DNA from: HGM12713 sp045593725
GTDB taxonomy: Bacteria; Bacillota; Clostridia; Oscillospirales; CAG-272
Direction of reading: 5' to 3'
DNA length: 64,000 nt
NCBI GenBank assembly: GCA_045593725.1
Contig: JAZNXE010000028.1
Location: 1 to 64,000, forward strand
The stretch's first letter is position 1. Every line of letters starts with the position of its first letter. A program made the position numbers and the translations under genes. Shown one piece after another: positions 23,852-31,688 of this stretch. The notes under the pieces were generated by a model. That model was not told the DNA's origin. It did not search any database and saw only the letters and a list, made by a program, of their open reading frames with translations.

Positions 23852-25909
23852 ATGGCTGTTGTTGACACCAAACAAATCAGAAACATCGTACTGCTTGGAC
23901 ACGGAGGTTGCGGTAAAACTTCGCTTGCCGAGGCAATGATATATATTACCGGCGGAACCGACCGTCTTGGAAAGGTAGCCGACGGAAATACTGTTTCCGA
24001 CTATGACGCGGAGGAAACCAAGAGAGGCTTTTCGCTCTCCGCCTCCTTGCTCAATATGATGTGGAAGGATACTAAGATAAATCTTATTGACGCTCCCGGT
24101 TATCTTGATTTCGTGGGAGAAGCAAATCAGGCGCTCCGTGTTGCCGACAGCGCTCTTATCGTCGTTGACGGCAAGGCAGGTATCGAGATAGGAACCGAGC
24201 TTGCGTGGAATTATGCTACCGCAGCGGGACTTCCCAAGGCATTCTTTATAAACAAGTTTGACGATAACGAGGCACGCTTCGCAAGAGTTCTTGACGACCT
24301 TCACGTTACCTTCGGTAAGCATATCTGTCCCTTGACCATACCTATGGTAAAGGATGGAGAGGTCACGGGCTGTATCGACCTTATTGACGAGAGCGCTCAC
24401 GTGTTCGATAACAACGGACGCCACAGCATAGAGCTTATTCCCGAGGAATCCAAGGAGGCGGTTGCTAAGTATCGCGATATGCTTATGGAAGCGGTAGCAA
24501 GCACCAACGAGGACCTTATGGAGAAGTACTTCGGCGGAGAGGAGATAACCCATATCGAGGCTATCAACGCGGTCCACGAGGGAATTATCCACGGAGATAT
24601 CGTTCCCGTATTCTGCGGCGCTGCCACAAAGCTCTGGGGCGTTTGGACTATGCTTGACAAGATTACCGAGTCCTTCCCCCGCCATACCGCTAAGAAGCAG
24701 GAGCTTCTCGCTAACGGCGACAGCATTGATATAAGCGTTGAGGGTGAGCCTTCACTGTTCATATTCAAGACTGTGGCTGACCCCTTCGTAGGAAAGATGT
24801 CCTATTTCAAGGTAATGAGCGGAACGGTAAAGCGCGACCTGCTTATGAAGAACAACACAACGGGCGACAGCGAAAAGCTGGCTCATATTTACATAATGAA
24901 CGGTAAGAAGCAGACCGAGGTAGAGGAGCTTGCCTGCGGTGATATCGGTATGGTGGCAAAGCTTACAGGCACTAATACCAACGATACTCTCACGTGGAAC
25001 AAGGAATTCAGCTATGCTGCCATTACCTATCCTACGCCTTACTATACCAGAGCAATGACACCCGCTACCGCTAAGGACGAGGGCAAGATATCCCAGAGTA
25101 TCGCAAAGATGCTTGAGGAGGACCTTACCCTTAAGTACGAGAATAACGCGGAAACAAAGCAGATGCTTATTTCGGGTCTTGGAGATATGCACCTTGCGGT
25201 GCTTTCGGCTAAGCTGAAGAACCGCTTTGGAGTAAGCGTAAACTTTGACGTTCCCAAGATGGCTTACCGTGAGAAGATAACCAAGAGAGTTGACGTTGAA
25301 GGTAAGCACAAGAAGCAGAACGGCGGCTCGGGTCAGTACGGTCACGTTAAGATTCGCTTTGCTCCCGCCCAGAGCGAGGGGCTTGAATTCAGCGTATCGG
25401 TTGTGGGCGGAACGGTTCCCAAGAACTTCTATCCCGCGGTAGAGAAGGGACTTCAGGACGCAATGGCTAAGGGCGTTGCGGGCTTCCCACTGGTGGGCCT
25501 TGCGGCAGACCTTTATGACGGCTCTTACCACGACGTTGACTCGGATGAAATCTCCTTCAAGACAGCGGCAAATATTGCCTACAAGAAGTGCCTTGAGCAG
25601 GCGGCTCCCGTTATCCTTGAGCCTGTGGGAGATATGGATATAACCGTTCCCGATTCTCTTGTGGGCGACGTTATGGGCGACCTCAACAAGCGCCGCGGCG
25701 CGGTTATGGGAATGGACCCCGCGGCTCAGAAGGGATATACCACTGTTCATGCGGTAGCTCCCAAGGCAGAGCTTGTTGACTATCCTATCGCGCTTCGCGC
25801 AATGACTCAGGGCAGGGGAAGCTTTGAGTTTGCTGTGACGGGCTACGATACCGTTCCAGGTAACATAGCGCAGAAAATAGTTGAGAACTATAAGAAGGAA
25901 AACGCATAA
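23852..25909 (+). CDS. Elongation factor G-like translational GTPase
   Basis: A 685-residue GTPase of the EF-G family (EF-G-II/FusA-like paralogue). G motifs: GHGGCGKTS (G1), DAPGYLDF (G3; canonical EF-G has DTPGH, here Ala and Tyr replace Thr and His), NKFD (G4). Domains II-V follow, with GGSGQYGHVKIRF in domain IV and MGDLNKRRGAVMGMD in domain V. The G3 His replaced by Tyr and the missing str operon (no rpsL/rpsG/tuf nearby) argue it is a paralogue and not the main fusA. Such paralogues may act in recycling, stress or tetracycline-protection-like roles; none can be assigned. ATG 23852 has TAAGGAGG upstream; an upstream opening at 23747 is not used. Confidence 0.88.
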   Translation: MAVVDTKQIRNIVLLGHGGCGKTSLAEAMIYITGGTDRLGKVADGNTVSDYDAEETKRGFSLSASLLNMMWKDTKINLIDAPGYLDFVGEANQALRVADSALIVVDGKAGIEIGTELAWNYATAAGLPKAFFINKFDDNEARFARVLDDLHVTFGKHICPLTIPMVKDGEVTGCIDLIDESAHVFDNNGRHSIELIPEESKEAVAKYRDMLMEAVASTNEDLMEKYFGGEEITHIEAINAVHEGIIHGDIVPVFCGAATKLWGVWTMLDKITESFPRHTAKKQELLANGDSIDISVEGEPSLFIFKTVADPFVGKMSYFKVMSGTVKRDLLMKNNTTGDSEKLAHIYIMNGKKQTEVEELACGDIGMVAKLTGTNTNDTLTWNKEFSYAAITYPTPYYTRAMTPATAKDEGKISQSIAKMLEEDLTLKYENNAETKQMLISGLGDMHLAVLSAKLKNRFGVSVNFDVPKMAYREKITKRVDVEGKHKKQNGGSGQYGHVKIRFAPAQSEGLEFSVSVVGGTVPKNFYPAVEKGLQDAMAKGVAGFPLVGLAADLYDGSYHDVDSDEISFKTAANIAYKKCLEQAAPVILEPVGDMDITVPDSLVGDVMGDLNKRRGAVMGMDPAAQKGYTTVHAVAPKAELVDYPIALRAMTQGRGSFEFAVTGYDTVPGNIAQKIVENYKKENA

Positions 25910-25918
25910 TTGAAATAA

Positions 25919-25946
25919 AAAAGGGCTGCGTGAGCAGCCCTTTTTT
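25919..25946 (+). terminator. Terminator of EF-G-like gene
   Basis: AAAAGGGCTGC (25919-25929), GTGA loop, GCAGCCCTTTT (25934-25944), T-run. Confidence 0.9.
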
Positions 25947-25996
25947 AGGTGGTATAAAATACCTTTCATAAAGACAAAAGAAAATTTTTATTTGTA

Positions 25997-26025
25997 TTGA
26001 CTTTTAGGACAATAAGTGCTATAAT
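25997..26025 (+). promoter_or_regulatory. Promoter of the antiporter gene
   Basis: TTGACT (25997-26002), 17-bp spacer, TATAAT (26020-26025). Confidence 0.75.
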
Positions 26026-26069
26026 CTCAAAGGTTAAAAATTTCTTTGTCAATATTGTAGGAGAAAATT

Positions 26070-27377
26070 ATGCAGACATTACTTATGCTCTCGGTTGCGC
26101 TTTTTGCGGGGCTGATGCTTTCAAGACTTGCAAAGCTTGTAAAGCTCCCTGCGGTTACCGCCTATCTCGTGGCGGGAATACTTGTAGGTCCTTACGTTCT
26201 TGGGGCGCTTGATATAGAGGGCTTGGGCTTTAACAATATGGCTCAGGTTAAGGGGCTATCCCTTCTGTCCGACGTTGCCCTCGGCTTCATAGCATTTTCT
26301 ATCGGAAACGAATTCCGTCTTTCTCAATTGAAGAAAACAGGACGTCAGGCGACGGTGATAGGGATAGTTCAGGCTGTGGTGGCAACCCTTCTGGTTGACG
26401 CGGTGCTCATAGGAATACACTTTATGATGCCCGACAAGCTTCCTCTGCCCGCGGCTATCGTGCTTGGAGCGGTAGCGTCGGCAACCGCACCCGCGGCAAC
26501 GCTGATGGTAGTACGTCAGTACAAGGCAAAGGGCCCGCTGACCGATATACTCCTCCCCATAGTTGCCCTTGACGACGCGGTGGGACTTGTGCTTTTCGCT
26601 ATATCCTTCGGTGTAGCCAAGGCTCTCATAGCAGGTCCTGTGGATATGCTATCGGTAATAGTAGAGCCTATTGTTGAGGTTGTTCTCTCACTTCTTTTGG
26701 GCGCTGTAATGGGTCATCTGTTTACCTTTTTCGAGAAATTCTTCCATTCGCGTTCAAAGCGACTTTCTATGTCGGTAGCCTTCATATTCCTTACGGTGGC
26801 TCTTTCTATGATGAAATTTGAGGTAGGAGGAGTACATATAGCCTTCTCCTCCTTGCTTGTATGTATGATGCTGGGAACGATGTTCTGCAACGAGTGCGAT
26901 TTCTCCGAGGAGCTTATGGAAAGGGTAGAGAGATGGTCTGCGCCCCTTCTCGTGCTGTTTTTCGTAATAAGCGGCGCGGAGCTTGAGCTATCGGTATTTA
27001 CCGACCTTGCCATAGTGGTTATAGGTCTTGTTTATATTTTGGCGCGTTCCGCAGGCAAATACGGCGGAGCGTATATCAGTGCTAAGGCAACGAAGTGCGA
27101 CAAGAATATTGTTAAGTACCTTGGAATAACCCTTTTGCCTCAGGCAGGCGTTGCCCTTGGAATGGCAATGAAGGCAGAAACCCTCGGTCCTGAAGGTAAG
27201 ATAGTTGCGAACATTACCCTGTTCGCCGTGCTCATATACGAGATAGTAGGACCTATGCTTACCAAGATTTCCTTGTATAATGCGGGAGAAATACGTCCCG
27301 AGGAAAAGGTCAGCGCGCGCGAGGAAGCCCGCAAGCTGCTGGAGCACAAGAGCAGAAAAAAGCACCATAATATGTAA
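26070..27377 (+). CDS. Cation/proton antiporter (CPA2 type)
   Basis: A 435-residue membrane protein with about 12-13 hydrophobic segments, of the monovalent cation:proton antiporter-2 family (NapA/KefB-like membrane domain). Helix 1-2 blocks are LAKLVKLPAVTAYLVAGILV and GPYVLGAL; the ion-binding pair is Asp 168-Asp 169 in VALDDAVGLVLF, the DD signature of electrogenic Na+/H+ exchangers. The C-terminus is a short basic, charged tail with no TrkA-N or UspA domain. It probably expels Na+ (or K+) and would work alongside the sodium-type V/A-ATPase encoded nearby. GTAGGAGAAA precedes the ATG. Own promoter and terminator. Confidence 0.9.
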   Translation: MQTLLMLSVALFAGLMLSRLAKLVKLPAVTAYLVAGILVGPYVLGALDIEGLGFNNMAQVKGLSLLSDVALGFIAFSIGNEFRLSQLKKTGRQATVIGIVQAVVATLLVDAVLIGIHFMMPDKLPLPAAIVLGAVASATAPAATLMVVRQYKAKGPLTDILLPIVALDDAVGLVLFAISFGVAKALIAGPVDMLSVIVEPIVEVVLSLLLGAVMGHLFTFFEKFFHSRSKRLSMSVAFIFLTVALSMMKFEVGGVHIAFSSLLVCMMLGTMFCNECDFSEELMERVERWSAPLLVLFFVISGAELELSVFTDLAIVVIGLVYILARSAGKYGGAYISAKATKCDKNIVKYLGITLLPQAGVALGMAMKAETLGPEGKIVANITLFAVLIYEIVGPMLTKISLYNAGEIRPEEKVSAREEARKLLEHKSRKKHHNM

Positions 27378-27390
27378 AAATCATAGATAT

Positions 27391-27427
27391 AAAAATCGGC
27401 AGAGGAACAATTCCTCTGCCGATTTTT
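27391..27427. terminator. Perfect bidirectional terminator (antiporter / trpB2)
   Basis: AAAAATCGGCAGAGGAA (27391-27407) and TTCCTCTGCCGATTTTT (27411-27427) are perfectly complementary over 17 bp with a 3-base loop, between convergent genes. A near-identical hairpin occurs at 59571-59603. Confidence 0.9.
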
Positions 27428-27445
27428 ATATGCGTGGATGCTCTT

Positions 27446-28816
27446 TTAATCAACCTTCGGCAATCTCTTGAAGCTTGCCTCAAGCTCCTCGTCGGTGGGA
27501 CGGTAGTCGTTCATCTTGCCGTCGTGGAACTTTTCGTAAGAGAACATATCGAAGTATCCCGTGCCTGTGAGTCCGAATACTATGGTTTTTTCCTCACCTG
27601 TTTCCTTACACTTCATTGCTTCGTCGATAGCTACCTTTATAGCGTGGCTGCTCTCGGGAGCGGGAAGGATGCCCTCTATTCTCGCGAAATACTCTGCCGC
27701 CGCAAACACCGAGGTCTGCTCAACAGATACAGCCTCCATAAGTCCTTGGTCATAAAGCTCGGAGAGCACGGGGCTCATTCCGTGATATCTCAGACCGCCC
27801 GCGTGGCTGGCGGCGGGAATAAAGTTGCTTCCCAAGGTGTACATCTTTGCCAAGGGGCAGACGGCACCCGTGTCGCAGTAGTCATAAGCGTATTTTCCGC
27901 GGGTAAGGCTGGGGCAGGACATAGGCTCAACGGCTATGAAGCGGTAATCTGCCTCGCCGCGAAGCTTCTCGCCCATAAAGGGTGCGATAAGTCCCGCAAG
28001 GTTAGAGCCGCCGCCCGCGCAGCCGATGATTATATCCGCCTTTTCGCCGTATTTATCAAGGGCTACCTTGGTTTCAAGTCCGATGATGGACTGGTGCAGA
28101 CCTACCTGATTGAGTACGCTTCCCAGAACGTATCTGTACCCCTCGGTCTTAGACGCTACCTCAACAGCCTCGGATATGGCGCAGCCAAGGCTTCCCGAGG
28201 TGCCGGGGTGCTCGGCGAGGATCTTTCTTCCCACCTCGGTGTCCATAGAGGGGGAGGGAGTGACCGACGCTCCGTAGGTTCTCATTACCTCACGTCTGAA
28301 GGGCTTTTGCTCATAGGAGCATTTTACCATAAATACCTTGCAGTCAAGTCCCAGATACGAGCAAGCCATAGAGAGAGCTGTACCCCACTGACCGGCACCT
28401 GTTTCGGTGGTAACTCCCTTAAGACCCTGATTTTTTGCGTAGTACGCCTGAGCGATAGCTGAGTTCAGCTTGTGGCTTCCGCTGGTGTTGTTGCCCTCGA
28501 ATTTATAGTATATCTTTGCGGGAGTGCCCAGCTTTTCCTCAAGGCAGTAGGCTCTTATGAGGGGAGCGGGACGGTACATTTTATAGAAATCTCTTATTTC
28601 GGTGGGGATGGAGAAATAGGCGGTGGTATCGTCAAGCTCCTGCTTGATAAGCTCGTCGCAGAATACGGGAGATAGCTCCTCGTGGGTCATAGGCTCAAGG
28701 GTTTCGGGATTGAGAAGGGGAGCGGGCTTTTTCTTCATATCCGCTCTTACGTTATACCACTCGCGGGGAAGCTCGCTTTCTTCAAGATAAATTTTGTAGG
28801 GGATCTTCTGTGACAT
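27446..28816 (-). CDS. TrpB-like tryptophan synthase beta chain (TrpB2 type)
   Basis: A 456-residue PLP enzyme that condenses indole and serine to tryptophan. The PLP lysine is K116 in NNTSGSHKLNSA; the phosphate loop is CAGGGSNLAGL; VTTETGAGQWGTAL is the beta-chain signature. The N-terminal extension of about 60 residues (KIPYKIYLEESELPREWYN) and the overall length are those of the TrpB2 subgroup, which works without TrpA. No trpA or other trp gene is adjacent, so it may salvage free indole. ATG 28816 follows AAAGGAGACATATT. Expression is under a tryptophan T-box immediately upstream. Confidence 0.92.
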   Translation of the reverse strand: MSQKIPYKIYLEESELPREWYNVRADMKKKPAPLLNPETLEPMTHEELSPVFCDELIKQELDDTTAYFSIPTEIRDFYKMYRPAPLIRAYCLEEKLGTPAKIYYKFEGNNTSGSHKLNSAIAQAYYAKNQGLKGVTTETGAGQWGTALSMACSYLGLDCKVFMVKCSYEQKPFRREVMRTYGASVTPSPSMDTEVGRKILAEHPGTSGSLGCAISEAVEVASKTEGYRYVLGSVLNQVGLHQSIIGLETKVALDKYGEKADIIIGCAGGGSNLAGLIAPFMGEKLRGEADYRFIAVEPMSCPSLTRGKYAYDYCDTGAVCPLAKMYTLGSNFIPAASHAGGLRYHGMSPVLSELYDQGLMEAVSVEQTSVFAAAEYFARIEGILPAPESSHAIKVAIDEAMKCKETGEEKTIVFGLTGTGYFDMFSYEKFHDGKMNDYRPTDEELEASFKRLPKVD

Positions 28817-28849
28817 AATATGTCTCCTTTCTTGCTGTGTTGGGGGCAA

Positions 28850-29119
28850 ACAAAAAAGTCCGTCCCGCAAATCTTGTTTGCCGGGACAGGACCAAGATCC
28901 TGCGGTGCCACCCTGCTTGACAAATAATGTCCTCTTGCGCATACTTAAAATATGCAGACTTTTTTACGGTAAGTCCTCCGTCGCTCATACTAAAAGGCAT
29001 AGCCCTCTTTCCGTTTGCCCTCAAAGGTCCATTCGCATTACGGCTTTCATACCGCGATTCCACCATCCGCGGCTCTCTGAATGAAGTTGGCGTAAGCTAC
29101 TTACTCCTTTTCATCGGTT
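28850..29119 (-). promoter_or_regulatory. T-box riboswitch, tryptophan (UGG) specifier
   Basis: On the minus strand the 14-mer AGGGTGGCACCGCAGG (complement at 28899-28914) is the T-box that binds the uncharged tRNA acceptor end. Upstream are a long stem I with GGAGTAAG (AGTA box), a distal loop CGGATGGTGGAATCGCGG, and, in the specifier loop, GCGAATGGACC, giving codon UGG for tryptophan. Downstream, the terminator hairpin spans about 28857-28892 and ends in TTTTTT. Low charged tRNA-Trp would favour the antiterminator and switch on trpB2. Confidence 0.93.
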
Positions 29120-29125
29120 TACTGC

Positions 29126-29154
29126 ATTATAGCACAAGGCAAAAATTTTGTCAA
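29126..29154 (-). promoter_or_regulatory. Consensus promoter of the T-box/trpB2 unit
   Basis: On the minus strand TTGACA (complement 29149-29154), 17-bp spacer, TATAAT (complement 29126-29131). Perfect consensus hexamers. Confidence 0.85.
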
Positions 29155-29236
29155 GAGCTTTTATTATTTTTACAGTTATTTAAATGATAAATATATGGTT
29201 TTAGGCTTCATCTGTTAAGGAAAATTGAAAGGATAC

Positions 29237-29265
29237 TTGACATTTTGATTTAAAAAAACTATAAT
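29237..29265 (+). promoter_or_regulatory. Consensus promoter of the unknown gene at 29298
   Basis: TTGACA (29237-29242), 17-bp spacer, TATAAT (29260-29265). Confidence 0.8.
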
Positions 29266-29297
29266 TGTAATGTATATATTTAGGAGCGCTTTTGTCA

Positions 29298-30254
29298 ATG
29301 ATTAAAAGAGAAGAAGTATTGGTACATAAAAATAAAAAGAAGCGAGGATTTGAGCGTCTGGGAATAGAATATTCTCAATCCGCCGTTATGGGGAAAAGAT
29401 TTATATCGGCTCACGCCATACTTTCCATTGCTCCCCAGGTGTCGTTGATATCCACCGGCGCGGAAGCGGGGGAAAAAATGAATGTGGATATACTTTCGGT
29501 GGAGCAGATAAGAGAGCTGCGCGAGTTTGCTATGTCATACACAGAAAGATTGCTGGTTACGGGAAACGAAAATGAGCTTTGGATAATATCCCCGGCGCTT
29601 TTTCCATCGGCTACACTTTGTGTGGCTATCCGTCCTTATCTGCCACCGCGGGAATTGCTCAGATTCATAAAGGACGAGCCTGAGCTTTTTCGGATTTCGA
29701 GGTGCATAGATATTGGTCCTGCCAGAATGTCGGCGCGGATGGCTCATAAAAAAGAAGCGTTTTTGGATTTGATGAGAGAGATAAAAAATTGCTTTTTTGA
29801 CATATACCGTCTTGAGGATTGCCACGATGAAGCCGAGCGGAGAAGAATATTGGCAGAGCAATGCGGAGCGCTGTCGATGTTTACAGGATGCCCCATAGAG
29901 CTTGAAGCCTTGGAGAGTGAGGGGGAGGTTTATTCAAAGACCGATTTCCCGCTCTTTACAGCCTTTGTTCTTAATATGCTCATAGTGGCAAGACAATCCT
30001 CACCTACAAGAAGCGCCAAGCTGAGAATAAGGTCGGAGCGTTCCGCCGCATTCGTTGAGATAAGATTTTCCTCGGATGCTCCTCTTTATCTGTCAAAGGA
30101 ACAGCTTTGGTGGACACGGGCGGGGGATGATAAGGGAATCTTCTGTTATTTTGACGATGACGGAGATGAGGTCGTAGCAACGCTCCATCCCTTACGTGAC
30201 GACAGACTGTACGTGGAGATAAAGCAGCACTTTGAGTTTAAGCTTAAGCAATAA
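29298..30254 (+). CDS. Unknown cytoplasmic protein
   Basis: A 318-residue protein I do not recognise. It has no signal peptide and no clear membrane segment. The N-terminus is basic (KREEVLVHKNKKKRGFERLG), the middle has alpha-helical segments (ELREFAMSYTERLLVTGN, RMAHKKEAFLDLMREIKNCF), and the C-terminal third alternates strands (LRIRSERSAAFVEIRFSSDA, GIFCYFDDDGDEVVATLHPL), which loosely recalls a GHKL-type ATPase layout but lacks any visible N, G1 or G2 box. TTG 29292 with AGGAG at a 5-base spacing is an alternative start two codons upstream. The gene is single, with a consensus promoter and its own terminator, so it is expressed. Confidence 0.7.
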   Translation: MIKREEVLVHKNKKKRGFERLGIEYSQSAVMGKRFISAHAILSIAPQVSLISTGAEAGEKMNVDILSVEQIRELREFAMSYTERLLVTGNENELWIISPALFPSATLCVAIRPYLPPRELLRFIKDEPELFRISRCIDIGPARMSARMAHKKEAFLDLMREIKNCFFDIYRLEDCHDEAERRRILAEQCGALSMFTGCPIELEALESEGEVYSKTDFPLFTAFVLNMLIVARQSSPTRSAKLRIRSERSAAFVEIRFSSDAPLYLSKEQLWWTRAGDDKGIFCYFDDDGDEVVATLHPLRDDRLYVEIKQHFEFKLKQ

Positions 30255-30287
30255 ATAAAACGGAGAGTTTAATACTCTCCGTTTTAT
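30255..30287. terminator. Bidirectional terminator
   Basis: ATAAAACGGAGAGT (30255-30268) and ACTCTCCGTTTTAT (30274-30287) form a perfect 14-bp stem between convergent genes. Confidence 0.85.
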
Positions 30288-30307
30288 ATCTTTTTTATAT
30301 CTTTTTA

Positions 30308-31486
30308 TCAGTTTGCCGCAGGCTGTGCCCAAAGGACGTTTATAATCTGGTCGTGATTCCAGTTTTCACTCTTGATTATAGCCTTCCACTGCTCCTCTGT
30401 TCCGTCGTAGCTGATATCCTTTATCTTTGAGGCGTCAAAGGCGGTATCAGTGATTATCCTGGTATCCTTGTGAAGCTTGAAGTCGTCGTCGTTGGTAGCA
30501 ATAATATAAACGAGAACCATGTAAGGATTGGAGTCTGTTCCAAGGTAGCATCCGTTTTCGTACTCATTAAAGGTGATATCTACCTTAGGTATTTCGTTAG
30601 AGCCAAAGGACTTATCAAAAGCGGGGTCGTTCTCAAAGCAGGTGCCGTCTATTATGGTAACAGCATCGCCCAGCTCTATTGTCTCCAGATAAGAGCAGTA
30701 TGCAAAGGCTCTGTCAGCTATAAGCTTGGTCTTGTCGTTTACCTTACAGCTCTCTACGTTAAGGTTTTCCGCGCAAACCAATACGAGATAAGGATTTTCA
30801 GCGTTTCCGAGGTACTTGGCTCCGTCAGCGACAGTATAGTTAAGCTTGTCAGTTCCGCTGAAGGCGTATGCCGAAACGTAGGTTATCTTGTCCGAGAGAG
30901 TAACCTTTTCAAGGGCGGCGCATCCAAAGAAAGCACCCTGCTCAATAACAGAGGTCGCGCCCGAAAGGTCAGCCTCCGTTATTGCTATGCATCCTCGGAA
31001 AGCATCCTTAGATACTGTGACTATACCCTTGGAAAGAGTAAGTGTAGCCAGCTTAGGGCAATTCTGGAACGCGCCCATGCCTATTTCGGTAACGCTGTCA
31101 GCCATAGTAACCTTTTCCAGATTGTCACAGCCATAGAAGGCGTAATCGCCTATGTAGGTGTAGGTTTCGGGAATAGATACCGACTTTAACGTAAGGAGTG
31201 CCTTGAAGGCGTCAGCGGAAATTCCCACGATATCTCTTCCGTCATCTGTTTCCTTAGGGAGCGTAAGCTCTACGGGGTCAAGGGACGCGGGAGAGAAGGC
31301 TGTTATCTCGTAGTCACCGTCTTCGTTGGTATCGTATTCAAAGGTTCCGACAGCGGTCTTCACGGTATTTTCCACCTGATTTTTTTTATCATTCTCGCCA
31401 TCGCCATCTTCCTCTTCCTTTTTGGAGCAAGCTACCATACAGAATATAAGGAAAGCAGCCAATATAAGTGCTAAAAATTTTTTCAT
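30308..31486 (-). CDS. Leucine-rich-repeat (BspA-like) lipoprotein
   Basis: A 392-residue secreted lipoprotein. Lipobox CMVACSKKE gives Cys at residue 20 after a short hydrophobic signal; an acidic, Asn-rich linker follows. From about residue 75 there is a run of LRR_5/BspA-type repeats of about 23 residues, for example IGDYAFYGCDNLEKVTMAD, then IGMGAFQNCPKLATLTLSK, and related units to about residue 290, interrupted by insertions (YLGNAENPYLVLV and YLGTDSNPYMVLV, a duplicated pair). The C-terminal block ITDTAFDASKIKDISYDGTE, then EEQWKAI, is the usual capping unit of these proteins. It is a surface protein, probably adhesive or binding host or polymer ligands. It has its own gene-free promoter region (31487-31629). 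Confidence 0.9.
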   Translation of the reverse strand: MKKFLALILAAFLIFCMVACSKKEEEDGDGENDKKNQVENTVKTAVGTFEYDTNEDGDYEITAFSPASLDPVELTLPKETDDGRDIVGISADAFKALLTLKSVSIPETYTYIGDYAFYGCDNLEKVTMADSVTEIGMGAFQNCPKLATLTLSKGIVTVSKDAFRGCIAITEADLSGATSVIEQGAFFGCAALEKVTLSDKITYVSAYAFSGTDKLNYTVADGAKYLGNAENPYLVLVCAENLNVESCKVNDKTKLIADRAFAYCSYLETIELGDAVTIIDGTCFENDPAFDKSFGSNEIPKVDITFNEYENGCYLGTDSNPYMVLVYIIATNDDDFKLHKDTRIITDTAFDASKIKDISYDGTEEQWKAIIKSENWNHDQIINVLWAQPAAN

Positions 31487-31629
31487 TGCTAACCTCCGGT
31501 CGCAGAATGTTTTTTTCTAATCTACATTATACTACACATCGGTGTGCTTGTCAACAAGAAAAACTGTTTAATATAAAATTTGGTCAAATATAACAAATTT
31601 ATATATCTGCTGTTTGTAGGGTAATTTTA

Positions 31630-31659
31630 TTGACACAGCCCGAGTATTTGATGTATAAT
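31630..31659 (+). promoter_or_regulatory. Consensus promoter of recG
   Basis: TTGACA (31630-31635), 18-bp spacer, TATAAT (31654-31659). Confidence 0.8.
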
Positions 31660-31688
31660 ATATAAAACGCATGGAAGGAGGTGCGGAG

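Noticed and set aside
27434..28462. A 342-codon plus-strand frame
   Set aside because: Shadow of trpB2; low-complexity composition and no motif.
28878..29187. Short open frames near the trpB2 leader
   Set aside because: They overlap the T-box RNA, whose conserved elements explain the sequence.
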